NCBI GenBank assembly: GCA_021208685.1
Contig: JAJOJJ010000018.1
Location: forward strand, 62,001-126,000
DNA from: Saccharospirillaceae bacterium
GTDB taxonomy: Bacteria > Pseudomonadota > Gammaproteobacteria > Pseudomonadales > Oceanobacteraceae
Length of the DNA: 64,000 nt
Direction: 5' to 3'
Below are positions 9,881 through 18,766 of the stretch, in pieces. The notes under the pieces are model-generated. The model ran no database searches. It was not told the origin of the DNA and worked only from the letters and a program-made list of their open reading frames with translations. The first letter of the stretch is position 1. Every line of letters begins with the position of its first letter. Made by a program: the position numbers and the translations under genes.

Positions 9881-10747
9881 TCAGACCGGATCATGGTGAA
9901 TAATAATTTCAGCACGGGGAAAACGCTCAAGAATGCGTTTCTCAACACAATTGCCAATCGCGTGCGCTGATGTTAATGGCTGGAGTCCATCCAACTCCAG
10001 ATGCAACTGAATAAACTGTAATGCCCCTGCCTGACGTGTGCGTAAATCATGGAATCCACGCACGCCTTCGCAACCGTTAATGAGCGCTTTGAGTTCTGCC
10101 TCATCCTCATCCGGCATGGCCTGATCCATCAATACCTGCAAAGCATCTTTGACAATGCCGTATACGCTGTAAAACAACACGCCGGCAATACCCAGCGCAA
10201 TAACCGGATCAAGCCAGTACTGCTGCCAGTAGGCCGCTATCAATGCCAGAATAACGGCAACATTGGTCAGAATATCGCCGTAATAATGCGCTGAATCCGC
10301 TTTAATCGCCAAGGAGCCTGTCTGCCGGTAAACCCAGCGCTGATAGATAACCAGACCAACCGTTGCGAACATTGAAAACGTCATCACCCCGATACTTTCG
10401 CCCAGAGCGGTCAGAGGCTGTGGATTCAGCAAACGATCAAATACGTGCAGCAACAACACAACCGCCGAGCCAAGAATGAACGCCGACTGAATCAGCGCGG
10501 CAAGTCCCTCCGCCTTACTGTGCCCGAACGGATGATCATCATCGGCGGGCATCAGGGCATAGCGAACCGCAAAGAAATTCACCAGCGAGGCGGCAATATC
10601 CATCAGAGAGTCGAGCAAAGACGACAGAACACTGGCCGAATCACTGATCAGCCATGCAAAGACTTTAGCCACAAGCAATGTAACCGCCACCAGAAGAGAA
10701 GCTGTGGAAGCGCGTTTGATCAAGACAGCATTTGAAGTCACAGGCAT
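9881..10747 (-). CDS. fieF: Cation diffusion facilitator, FieF/YiiP type
   Basis: Inner-membrane divalent-cation/proton antiporter exporting zinc, iron or similar ions. The 288-residue product has about six TM segments and the CDF metal-site patterns: LLDSLMDIAAS in TM2, HPFGHSKAE in the first loop and HYYGDILTN in TM5 (so DD-HD-like type), then a cytoplasmic C-terminal domain ending in HHDPV. The ATG at 10747 begins MPVTSNAV and aligns with FieF; the open frame continues 30 codons further upstream without a good start. It heads an operon with the barrel protein. Confidence 0.92.
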   Translation of the reverse strand: MPVTSNAVLIKRASTASLLVAVTLLVAKVFAWLISDSASVLSSLLDSLMDIAASLVNFFAVRYALMPADDDHPFGHSKAEGLAALIQSAFILGSAVVLLLHVFDRLLNPQPLTALGESIGVMTFSMFATVGLVIYQRWVYRQTGSLAIKADSAHYYGDILTNVAVILALIAAYWQQYWLDPVIALGIAGVLFYSVYGIVKDALQVLMDQAMPDEDEAELKALINGCEGVRGFHDLRTRQAGALQFIQLHLELDGLQPLTSAHAIGNCVEKRILERFPRAEIIIHHDPV

Positions 10748-10912
10748 CACAAATTCGTTAACAATACAGTGTGGATTATGCCAGATTGGCCGGAACAGAT
10801 CAGACTTTTTACCCCGAAAAGTGGTAATTTGCCACAATCTGAAACAAGATGGCGTCTAAGCCTATTGACCCATTAAAAGCATCTTGGTCTGATGACCGAC
10901 TGACTGTTCTGA

Positions 10913-11638
10913 ATGAGCCAAGCCATGACCATTAAAAATGCTCTTGTAGTCGATGATTCCAAATCCGCGCGCATGATGCTGCAGCGTCTGCTGAGTAAAA
11001 TTAACGTGCAGGCGGATGCGGTCGACAGCGCCGAGGCGGCACTCAGCTTTCTGGAAAGCCGTCAGCCCGATGTTATCTTTATGGATCATATGATGCCGGG
11101 CATGGATGGTCTGGAAGCAACCCAACTGATCAAATCCAACCCCCGCACTGCCAGAATTCCGACCATTATGTACACCTCCAAAGAAGGTCAGGAATATCAG
11201 GAAATGGCCTTGTCGCACGGTGCCCATGGCGTTCTGGCCAAACCCGCCAGTCATGAAGCCGTTATGGCGGTTATTCAGGCGCTGGATGAACCCGCAGCAA
11301 ACGACGAACAAAAAAACCTGCCCTCCGGTATCGCACTGGTAGAGATTGATAAACTGGTTCAGAAGCATCTGCGCAATGCCATCGCTGAAGCCAAAGCTGA
11401 AATCAGCGCAGGTCTGGATGCCACCACACAACAGCTGCAAACCCATCAGACACATCAGATTGATCTGATTCAGGCGCGCATGCACCAGCAGCAGGAACGC
11501 TGGCTGCAAGAGATCAATAAAACGCTGACTGAACAGGCATTATTTCAGAAAACACGCGTGCTGAATCAACGTCTGGCGCTGAACATTGCTGACAAGCTTG
11601 ATAAAAAAAAATGCCGACGATCTGATTGCGATCATTAA
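10913..11638 (+). CDS. CheY-like receiver protein with coiled-coil extension, 3' end shifted
   Basis: Residues ~8-125 form a receiver domain with the acidic pair (VVDDSKSAR), the phospho-acceptor aspartate (VIFMDHMMPGMDG), the T (YTSKEG) and the K (LAKPAS). A ~100-residue helical, glutamine-rich extension follows. The frame then runs into a run of nine A (11603-11611) and reads a short unrelated tail to the stop at 11636. In the +1 frame the helix continues and ends in a membrane segment (see the next entry), so the intended product is probably ~290 residues. Starts at 10913 or 10925 are both possible. Confidence 0.75.
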   Translation: MSQAMTIKNALVVDDSKSARMMLQRLLSKINVQADAVDSAEAALSFLESRQPDVIFMDHMMPGMDGLEATQLIKSNPRTARIPTIMYTSKEGQEYQEMALSHGAHGVLAKPASHEAVMAVIQALDEPAANDEQKNLPSGIALVEIDKLVQKHLRNAIAEAKAEISAGLDATTQQLQTHQTHQIDLIQARMHQQQERWLQEINKTLTEQALFQKTRVLNQRLALNIADKLDKKKCRRSDCDH

Positions 11639-11783
11639 ATCCAGCCAGACATCACTGGAGTCCACCGTGGCTCAAACCCGCAGTGAATTTCAGAAAGCAC
11701 TGAAAAAAGCCGCCCTTCAGGCCGCGGTAGCCGGAGCGGTTATCGGCGCACTGAGCGGAATTGCCGCCGCCCTGCTGTTATAA
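11607..11783 (+). pseudogene. Displaced C-terminal part of the receiver protein (membrane-anchor tail)
   Basis: Directly after the A9 run the +1 frame reads NADDLIAIIKSSQTSLES, continuing the helical extension of the upstream receiver protein, and ends with an alanine/glycine-rich hydrophobic segment (AVAGAVIGALSGIAAALLL) typical of a C-terminal membrane helix. Removing one A would join both frames. It is either a true frameshift mutation, a base-call error, or a slippage-prone site giving two products. It has no convincing start of its own. Confidence 0.65.
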
Positions 11784-11798
11784 GCCTTTCCGCCATAT

Positions 11799-11823
11799 TC
11801 TGGCCCGACCTTCGGGCCAGAAC
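11799..11823 (+). terminator. Hairpin downstream of the receiver gene
   Basis: TTCTGGCCCGA and its complement flank a short loop. The stem is strong but no T-run follows, so it may stabilise the 3' end rather than terminate by itself. Confidence 0.4.
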
Positions 11824-11985
11824 CTGTGAACCTTTCTGTACCGTTTCGCATGTGTGAATTATTTAACTGTTCCCGCGGTCACAAATAACCAGCATATGGC
11901 CTGACTATACCTTTCCATTCACCAGGGTGCTGATTACACTAGCCGCTCTCACCAGACTCCAAATAATATGATCAGGGACACGATA

Positions 11986-12783
11986 ATGATCAAAGTCATA
12001 CTGACAGTAGCAGCCATTGCTGTTCTGACCGGCTGTGCCGCTGCAACACCTTTACTGATTGCTGAAGCCGGTGGCCACCAAGTCGCCCGTTACGATGAAA
12101 ACATCAAAGTTCGTGCTGCTGCAGCACTGCACGAAGAACCGGATCTTCTGACCTTTTCTGTTCAGGCGATCAGCCGCGGCAATACCGAGCAAGCCGCCAG
12201 CACCTATATGAAGGGCTACAGCGATCCCGATTACAGCAGCAATATGAAATCTCTGGCGCTTTATCAAATCGCCCTGCTTTACATGAACCGCTATAACGAC
12301 CAGCGTGATGACCAGAAAGCGCTCTCTTATCTGAAGCAGCACCGGATTGAATTTCCGGATTCACGCCTGAAAGAAAAAGTGATTAAACGTATTCAGATTA
12401 TTGAAACGCGTCAAAGCGAGCCGGTGCAATTATCCGCAACACAACTGCTGAAGCAGGTCGACCGCAGTAAACTGCTGAAGACTGATCGCACCCCGTTTGA
12501 CTCGGAACTCACACCAATGAGTGAACGTGCCATCACCGAAGGCCGTGTTGCCGATGCTGAAGCGGTGTATCTGATCCTGTATGACAACAAAGCCTCGTCT
12601 GTTGAAATGCGGGCAAAATCCCTCTACCAGCTGGGCCTGATTTATATGAGCCCTTATAATCAGGCGGGCAATAATCAGAAAGCACTGGCTTACTTCCGTA
12701 AAATTGTGCAGGAATTCCCCGATGCCTCAGTCACCCCCCGCGCGAATCAACGTATCAGTGAACTGATAAACCGTCAGGACTAA
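11986..12783 (+). CDS. Lipoprotein with tandem TPR-like repeats
   Basis: 265 residues beginning with a lipoprotein signal peptide (lipobox LTGC). Two similar units follow, each with a YQ(I/L)(A/G)LIYM-Y motif and a QKAL-YF-K-FPDS motif: SLALYQIALLYMNRYNDQRDDQKALSYLKQ and a partner ~120 residues later. The pattern is like Sel1/TPR repeats of envelope assembly or binding proteins. No enzyme motif is seen. The ATG at 11986 has AGGGA seven bases upstream; an in-frame ATG at 11968 is less well placed. A bidirectional terminator follows. Confidence 0.75.
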   Translation: MIKVILTVAAIAVLTGCAAATPLLIAEAGGHQVARYDENIKVRAAAALHEEPDLLTFSVQAISRGNTEQAASTYMKGYSDPDYSSNMKSLALYQIALLYMNRYNDQRDDQKALSYLKQHRIEFPDSRLKEKVIKRIQIIETRQSEPVQLSATQLLKQVDRSKLLKTDRTPFDSELTPMSERAITEGRVADAEAVYLILYDNKASSVEMRAKSLYQLGLIYMSPYNQAGNNQKALAYFRKIVQEFPDASVTPRANQRISELINRQD

Positions 12784-12800
12784 TCCTATTGTTAAGCAAT

Positions 12801-12826
12801 AAAAAAGGCCTTTATGGCCTTTTTTT
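12801..12826. terminator. Bidirectional rho-independent terminator
   Basis: AAAAAAGGCC-TTTAT-GGCCTTTTTT is a symmetrical hairpin with A-run and T-run, lying between the convergent lipoprotein genes at 11986 and 12880. It can end transcription from both sides. Confidence 0.85.
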
Positions 12827-12879
12827 ATAGATGTTGTCCCGTCCTGAATCGTTTCCGGACAGCAGAAAACCGCATAACG

Positions 12880-13983
12880 TCAGAACGACCAGGTAACCTC
12901 TGTTTCATCAGCCACACAGCGCTTAAAATCGGTCAGCACATCATCGTGACAAATAATGTCCTGCAACAGAATGGTGTTGTTATCGACATACCCTTTAAGC
13001 AACAGCCACTGGTCATCAGCGATATAGCCATCCAGATTGCTGCACAGTGAATTACTGCTGCAATTCATATCCGGAGTACTGTCATAACCGGTAATCATTC
13101 CCTCATTACTGGCGGCCAATGCACTGCCACGAAGAATGAATTTAAACGGATACGTGCTGTTGGCTTTATCGTCCGGGTTACTGTCATTTTCTTTCAGCAC
13201 AACCTTGCTGATACTGCCGCCGGAAGACAGGGTTTTGACCACGGTCAGATCATATTGCAACCCCCAGGTGGGGGTGAAATTGTTGATATCACTGCTGAGT
13301 TGCAATAACGAGAAATCATCCGAGCTGTTCACCCGATATAACAGGCACATCGCCGCGTCAGCCAGACCACACTCCGACTGAAAATGTGCCACGGTCCAGC
13401 TGGCCGTGCTTTCGCCTGAACAATCGCTGGAAAAATCCGTTTCGCTGGCGCTGCACAGCAGCGAGGTCAGCGTAATGGCACCGGCGCTGGCGGTGAATTC
13501 GAGTTGCAGTACATATTGCGCATCCACCGCTGCCTTTATCTGCGCACAATAGCTGCCGCAGGCAAAGGGGATTTCACCGCCCAAAGACCAGGTTGAGGCA
13601 TCTTGCGGGGTCAGCACACCAGCACGGCTGTACAAGGTTAAGGCAAAAGCCTCATCCGCCGGATTAATCGCCGTAGCGGTTTTGACCGAACGGAATTCAT
13701 AACCACTGGCTTTACCGCTGCTGTCAAACCGGGTGTTCACATCAAGGGTGTAACGGTTTCCCCAGGAAAATGCACTGAAGCCTGTCAGTGGGACGGTGGC
13801 GGTTTCCCAACTGTCTGAGCTGTTGGCACGGATGCGAAAGCACAGGCTGTCATCACTCTTATCGCACTGCGCTTTGTAATAATCGACGAGCAGTGTTTCT
13901 TCTTTATCGCTCCATTCCTGCCCCAACTTCGGACAACCGGTCAGCGTGAGGCAAGCCAGTACCGGGATCCATAGTGCTTTCAT
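12880..13983 (-). CDS. Cysteine-rich lipoprotein with two DUF4377-like repeats
   Basis: 367 residues with signal peptide and lipobox (LTGC). Two homologous halves each carry a C-x5-10-CF/CL-x-RV/RI-NSSDxW/F segment, then F-W-G-YTL/YDL-V, the pattern I associate with DUF4377 domains; this family call is from memory of the pattern. At least ten cysteines are spread as pairs, fitting disulfides in the periplasm or on the surface. Function unknown. Its ATG overlaps the stop of the acyltransferase gene by the ATGA pattern, so the two are translationally coupled. Confidence 0.65.
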   Translation of the reverse strand: MKALWIPVLACLTLTGCPKLGQEWSDKEETLLVDYYKAQCDKSDDSLCFRIRANSSDSWETATVPLTGFSAFSWGNRYTLDVNTRFDSSGKASGYEFRSVKTATAINPADEAFALTLYSRAGVLTPQDASTWSLGGEIPFACGSYCAQIKAAVDAQYVLQLEFTASAGAITLTSLLCSASETDFSSDCSGESTASWTVAHFQSECGLADAAMCLLYRVNSSDDFSLLQLSSDINNFTPTWGLQYDLTVVKTLSSGGSISKVVLKENDSNPDDKANSTYPFKFILRGSALAASNEGMITGYDSTPDMNCSSNSLCSNLDGYIADDQWLLLKGYVDNNTILLQDIICHDDVLTDFKRCVADETEVTWSF

Positions 13984-15155
13984 TCAATATGTCCTGATGG
14001 TTGTGGGCCTGCATTTTCTGCAGCCACTTTCTGTAATAACGGCGCAGCATACGTCTGCAACAGGCGCTGCCGGACCGGCTGCTCTAACCCATCCAGACGC
14101 CGCAGCAATTTTTCATGCGTTGCTGAATCGACTGCGCCGCAGGCGCAGTCAGTGGCCAGTGAAAATTCCTGCTGCAATGCATGCAAGGCTGAATACTGAA
14201 CGGGCAAGATCTCACACATCTGTTGCAATTGCAGGTCAATGGCCTGCGCCATATTGTCTGCTGAGGCTAACTCCGCCGTGTTCAGCGGATGACCAAAATC
14301 GACATAAATACGCCCCTTGGCCCCGGTCAGTCCCAATAAAATACTGCGGGTGTCTTCATCCAGACTTTTTTGATAGTGGCCGCTTTTTTCACGCGCAACC
14401 AGCTCACGGGCCTTCTGCACATCACAAGGGTCCCATTCATACTGAATTGAAACCGGCACCGGACACATGGCGGTCATCGTCGCCGTAAAATCCTCTCCGC
14501 GCTCACGACCATTCAGAGCCAGCATTTTCAGCACGGCTGTATCGGTACGATCAATTCCGTCCTTCGTACGCCCTTCCCGTTGGGCAATCCAGACAGAGTG
14601 ACCCTCTTCCAGAGAGCGCCGGATATAAGACGACAGCTTGTGTAATTCACGCAGCTTTTCACGCTTATTGGCAATGCTGCGCTTCACCACGAAGCTTTTG
14701 TTAAGACGCATAATATCGGCAACATCCGGCTGCCCCAGCAGGTTATCGCCAATCGCAATCCGGCTGGTCGGCCAGCCGGCCTGATGCAGGCTGTAATTGA
14801 TCAGGGTCGGATCCATGGCAATGTCTTTATGGTTGGAAATCCACAAATACTGTTTTCCGGGCGATAAGTGCTCCAGCCCTCTGACGACGATGTCATCCGT
14901 GGATTGCTGCAGTAACGATTCAACCCAGGGCGACAGCCAGTGCTGAAAGTCGTCAACCGTACGGATGTGTGCAGTACGGCGGCGCAGGTACCAGCCAACC
15001 AGAGGCAATAACGACTTCCTCAACCACGCGGGCAGTGCAGGAAAGCGATATTTAATCAGAGCATGCTGCAGGGTTGGTGCCTTGGTGAGGCGCTGTATAA
15101 CGCGCTGGACTTCGTCATCATGATAGGGGCGTATATCGGAATATTGATCCTGCAT
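13980..15155 (-). CDS. PlsC-superfamily acyltransferase
   Basis: 391 residues of the glycerophosphate acyltransferase superfamily. Motif I appears as SNHKDIAMDPTL, where histidine and the first conserved aspartate have unusual spacing (HxD and Hx5D rather than Hx4D); motif III is REGRTKDG. A hydrophobic/aromatic N-terminal segment suggests membrane association. This variant is known to me from other marine gammaproteobacteria and pseudomonads as a putative 1-acyl-glycerol-3-phosphate acyltransferase; the acyl acceptor is not established here. Its 3' end overlaps the start of the lipoprotein gene. Confidence 0.8.
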   Translation of the reverse strand: MQDQYSDIRPYHDDEVQRVIQRLTKAPTLQHALIKYRFPALPAWLRKSLLPLVGWYLRRRTAHIRTVDDFQHWLSPWVESLLQQSTDDIVVRGLEHLSPGKQYLWISNHKDIAMDPTLINYSLHQAGWPTSRIAIGDNLLGQPDVADIMRLNKSFVVKRSIANKREKLRELHKLSSYIRRSLEEGHSVWIAQREGRTKDGIDRTDTAVLKMLALNGRERGEDFTATMTAMCPVPVSIQYEWDPCDVQKARELVAREKSGHYQKSLDEDTRSILLGLTGAKGRIYVDFGHPLNTAELASADNMAQAIDLQLQQMCEILPVQYSALHALQQEFSLATDCACGAVDSATHEKLLRRLDGLEQPVRQRLLQTYAAPLLQKVAAENAGPQPSGHIE

Positions 15156-15497
15156 GCTGTCTCACTGTTATTAGCCGCTAACGGCAAAAATATTTTCGGT
15201 CCGCACCCGGCCGGTAAAATCAGGTTGCCGGTACTGACAGGCTGTTCATGTTCTATCTGCGGCGCCACTGCCGTGTTAAAAACCGACTCAAAATGCTCAT
15301 TTACGACCTGTAAACTGGGCTTTTTCGCCGCTTTTTGTCTCGCATTGACGGCCTCGGACACGAAAGTCAACAGCCTGCCAAGAAGCCCGACGGACATGCA
15401 CAGAACTGCGCGGGTTCATCAGAGGCTCCTTAAGAAAAACGGCGGAGTAGTATATCCTACCGCTCTCTGTGCCGGATAACGACCAAGGTTAAAGCAA
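15156..15497. other. Gap between divergent genes with a doubtful small reverse-strand frame
   Basis: No convincing gene. A reverse-strand frame from 15397 to 15056 (113 codons) has a plausible N-terminal half (VNARQKAAKKPSLQVVNEHF) but overlaps the acyltransferase start by 100 bases. A strong AAGGAG six bases before an ATG at 15419 opens a different frame of 40 codons rich in arginine. Neither is supported enough to call. The segment must also hold the promoters of the two divergent genes. Confidence 0.4.
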
Positions 15498-15902
15498 ATG
15501 ATTGATGAATGGGTGCCAGCAAGCGAAAGTTCAGCCAGTATCACGCCAGCGCTGTTACAGCAGTGCATCTCGGTCACCGCCATGATGGCAGACAGCAGCT
15601 CTCAGGCGGAACAGGCACTGGGCGAAGAAGCATGCCAACAGATCAGGGCATGGCTGCAGTTAAGTGAGGAACACTGGCAACCGGCACTGACGATGTTTAA
15701 CGCAGACGAGCTGTTCCGGTTGGCGACCTTTTTTACGCTTGCCGAAATGGCCTTCAGTGGCTGGCAATGTGGCGCACGCAATCCGGCCATCTGGATTTTC
15801 CGTCATTTAAAGAAAAACGGCCAACTGCCGGAAAAAGACGCAATCCGTCACCTGAAAAGCCTGACCGATAACCGTTACATTCCCTACGGCAGTGCACTCT
15901 GA
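15498..15902 (+). CDS. Conserved hypothetical protein
   Basis: 134 residues, all-helical by appearance, no signal peptide. The C-terminal part (LATFFTLAEMAFSGWQCGARNPAIW, then TDNRYIPYGSAL) looks like a conserved block that I have seen in unannotated gammaproteobacterial proteins, but I cannot name a function. AAGGTT precedes the ATG. Its last 19 bases overlap the 3' end of the hybrid kinase gene on the other strand. Confidence 0.7.
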   Translation: MIDEWVPASESSASITPALLQQCISVTAMMADSSSQAEQALGEEACQQIRAWLQLSEEHWQPALTMFNADELFRLATFFTLAEMAFSGWQCGARNPAIWIFRHLKKNGQLPEKDAIRHLKSLTDNRYIPYGSAL

Positions 15903-17935
15903 TCAGGCCTGAGAAAGCCACACAACGCCTGGCGTAACTCATCCAGGCGTATCGGTTTTGACAGATAGCCATTCATACCTGCCTGTAAACAGGCCGCTTT
16001 CTGCTCAGCCATGACATCCGCCGATAAAGCAATCACAGGAATGTGTTTCTGCTCAGTGCTGCTGCGAATGCGGCGTGTGGCTTCCAGACCGTCCATGACC
16101 GGCATATGGCAATCCATCAGCACCAGATCAAAACGCTGCGTCTGATAGAGCTGAACGGCTTCCTGACCATTGGCCGCCACAGTAACCTCACACCCCAGGC
16201 GCGCTAACATTTGCGTTGCTACCTTCTGGTTCACCAGATTATCTTCTGCCAGCAGAATGCGCTTACCCTTGAGTTCATGATCACCGGCTGCCGGCTCTCC
16301 GCTTCTGCGCCCAAAGCGGGTAATAAGCTGCCCCTGACCGCCTTCATTCATCAAACGCAACAATAATTGCTGTAAATGCTCCTGACTGATGGGCCAGTCC
16401 CAGAAGGCATTGACCCCCAGAGCGAGCCATTCCGCTTCTGTAACGGTGACACTGTCCGTGGCCGTCAGCGCAAGATGCGTCCGGGCGTTGCCGAGCCGTT
16501 CGCGCAGCTCTTGCTGATAACGGTTAAACAGGTTGTGGGGGACGACCAGAATATCGGGCTGCCCCGCCGGCAATGCGTCAAACAAATCCAGAGGCACCGA
16601 GAATTCCCTGATGGTTCCCCCCAGGCGACGCACAACCGATACCAGCAAAGCACGGTTAATCTGCACATCATCGCATACCCAGACATCCAGTTTATAAGCA
16701 GCCGTTGCAGCCTGTACCATGGCTTCCGGCAAGTCGCAGGCGGCGACGGTAAGGTTCAGATCAAGCCAGAAATTGGATCCTGACCCCGGCGAGCTGATCA
16801 CGCCGACTTTACCGTGCATCAGTGCTGCCAGACGTCGACAAATACTCAGCCCCAGACCGGTTCCGCCCACCAGCGTGGATAAGCGGCCATGGGCCACACT
16901 GTATTCATCAAACAAATGCAACGCCCGGTCAGCGGCAATACCAATGCCCGAATCTTCTACCGAAAAGCGTAACTGCACCTGACTGAACTGACGCCGGACC
17001 ACCACCAGGCGTAATAAAACATGCCCCACTTCGGTAAATTTCAGGGCATTACTCAGATAATTCATCAGAATCTGACGGATGCGCACCGCATCCCCAATAA
17101 CATACTGAGGAACGGATTCTTCTACAAAAAACTGCAGGCTCAGATGTTTTTCCCGCGCTTTGGCACTCATCATCGCGATCAGACTGTCAATCATTTCACG
17201 AACGTTAAAGTTTTCTTCTTCGATGGTGAGTTTATCGGCATCGATTTTGGAAATATCGAGAATGTCATTCACAATGGTCAGCAGATGTTCAGAGGAAGAC
17301 TGAATAATGCGCACAAAACCCATTTGCTCTGAGGTCAGAGGCGTTTGTTCAAGCAGAGACACCATGCCCAGAAGCCCGGTCATCGGCGTACGGATTTCAT
17401 GACTCATGCTGGCCAGAAAACGACTTTTGGCAATGTTAGCTTCCTGCGCCTGCTCTTTCTCCGTTGTCAAAAGATCACGTGCCCGTTTCTGCTCCGTAAT
17501 ATCGGTGCTGATCACCAATAAGCTCTGCAATTCCCGTGAAACCATCACCGGTATTAACTGATTCTTAAGATAGCTGATGTGGTTATTCTGATCGCGCAGT
17601 GTGATTTCAAACGTCTGGGGGGTGTGGTTACGGAGGGCAGTGCTCAGGCAGCTGCGAAAATTCTCGGCCTGATCTTCCGGCAAGAAATTCTCACAGAGCT
17701 GACCGACAACATCCTCCATCGCGAAACCACTGAGTAAGTGATTTACATCCAGAATACGTCCATCGCGGTCAATCTCGGTGATGACATCAGGTAAGCGCTG
17801 CCAGAGAACCCGGAAGCGTTGCGCAGCGGCGGTATTCTGCTTTAATTCGCGCCTGAGCCTCCAGCAGTCACTGGCAAGCCAGAGCAGCATCAGAACCAGC
17901 AACAGCGTCAGTCCAAGTAACGCAGAAAAAGTCAT
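15884..17935 (-). CDS. Hybrid sensor histidine kinase
   Basis: 683 residues. One N-terminal TM helix (residues ~3-22), a PAS domain (~40-160, LPDVITEIDRDGRILDVN), then HisKA with the phospho-accepting histidine in SMSHEIRTP (~180), an HATPase with the N box (YLSNALKF) and G boxes (DSGIGI, GGTGLGL), a degenerate middle receiver-like segment, and a C-terminal receiver with D in LVLMDCHMPVMDG. It is an ArcB/BarA-style phosphorelay sensor without a visible Hpt domain. The HTH-receiver gene lies 81 bases upstream in the same orientation, a likely partner. Confidence 0.92.
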   Translation of the reverse strand: MTFSALLGLTLLLVLMLLWLASDCWRLRRELKQNTAAAQRFRVLWQRLPDVITEIDRDGRILDVNHLLSGFAMEDVVGQLCENFLPEDQAENFRSCLSTALRNHTPQTFEITLRDQNNHISYLKNQLIPVMVSRELQSLLVISTDITEQKRARDLLTTEKEQAQEANIAKSRFLASMSHEIRTPMTGLLGMVSLLEQTPLTSEQMGFVRIIQSSSEHLLTIVNDILDISKIDADKLTIEEENFNVREMIDSLIAMMSAKAREKHLSLQFFVEESVPQYVIGDAVRIRQILMNYLSNALKFTEVGHVLLRLVVVRRQFSQVQLRFSVEDSGIGIAADRALHLFDEYSVAHGRLSTLVGGTGLGLSICRRLAALMHGKVGVISSPGSGSNFWLDLNLTVAACDLPEAMVQAATAAYKLDVWVCDDVQINRALLVSVVRRLGGTIREFSVPLDLFDALPAGQPDILVVPHNLFNRYQQELRERLGNARTHLALTATDSVTVTEAEWLALGVNAFWDWPISQEHLQQLLLRLMNEGGQGQLITRFGRRSGEPAAGDHELKGKRILLAEDNLVNQKVATQMLARLGCEVTVAANGQEAVQLYQTQRFDLVLMDCHMPVMDGLEATRRIRSSTEQKHIPVIALSADVMAEQKAACLQAGMNGYLSKPIRLDELRQALCGFLRPDQSALP

Positions 17936-18016
17936 AGTTCCCTCTCCGGGATGGTCTCAATCCGTAGAAACCCAGACATGTTCGTGGTGATGAATAAGCC
18001 CTGCGGCCTGTCACCA

Positions 18017-18574
18017 CTATTTCATTAACAGACTCTGAGCGGCGTCCCCGGTCAGAAATGCCGACAAAGCCTGCTGATCCTTCGGCCACTGATAACCAAA
18101 CCACCCCTCTTTCAAAGGCTTATCGGCTTCATTCCGGCTGATTAACATACACAGGGTATCGCGCGTTTCAGCATCACGCATCAGGCGCGCAACCGATTCA
18201 AGCGCAGCGGCTGAACTGACGGCGATGGCGCCCGGCTGATGCTCAGCAAGCAAAAAACCAAACTGAATAGGATCGCTGGTAACCAAAGGATCCCAACCCG
18301 CACGGCGCACAAAAGAAGCCACATCGGCAGAGAAATCGTCTGCATCGGCTAACAACACCAATGTTCTTACCCCCAGTGCCAAATCACCGGGCACCGGCAT
18401 ATTGTTGTCCTGCAGAAACGTAATGAAACTGCTGACCGGTATTCGGTTATCGCCGCGTCCCGGCAGCTTATAAGCATCCAGGTGGCCGCGTTCAATCCAG
18501 CGAATAACAGTGCGGAAATTCACACCACAATATTTCGCCACCTCACCGGTTGTTAAGGCTTGTTTTTCCCTCAC
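18017..18574 (-). CDS. HTH protein fused to a degenerate receiver-like domain
   Basis: 185 residues. Residues ~6-60 form an excisionase/MerR-type winged helix (LTTGEVAKYCGVNFRTVIRWIERGHL, then a GRGDNRIP wing). From ~68 an alpha/beta domain follows (TLVLLADADDF, with strands and helices spaced like a receiver), but the phospho-acceptor region reads GAIAVSS with no aspartate, so phosphorylation is unlikely. It probably binds DNA or acts as an adaptor. It lies upstream of the hybrid kinase and is divergent from another receiver protein, forming a signalling cluster. Confidence 0.8.
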   Translation of the reverse strand: MREKQALTTGEVAKYCGVNFRTVIRWIERGHLDAYKLPGRGDNRIPVSSFITFLQDNNMPVPGDLALGVRTLVLLADADDFSADVASFVRRAGWDPLVTSDPIQFGFLLAEHQPGAIAVSSAAALESVARLMRDAETRDTLCMLISRNEADKPLKEGWFGYQWPKDQQALSAFLTGDAAQSLLMK

Positions 18575-18766
18575 AGCATTATCTCAAGTTGGCAACTACA
18601 CTGTCTCCAGTATAGATAGCCTTTTGCCAATGCAAGGAGAAATGAGCAAATTGCGACATCCTTGCCAGAGCCCCGCGACAACGCTGTACTTAAAGCCGAT
18701 GCGGGGTGTTACATTGAATCGGTTGAGAACAACCCCAGAACCCTGAAAACCGCCAGGAGGTAAAGG

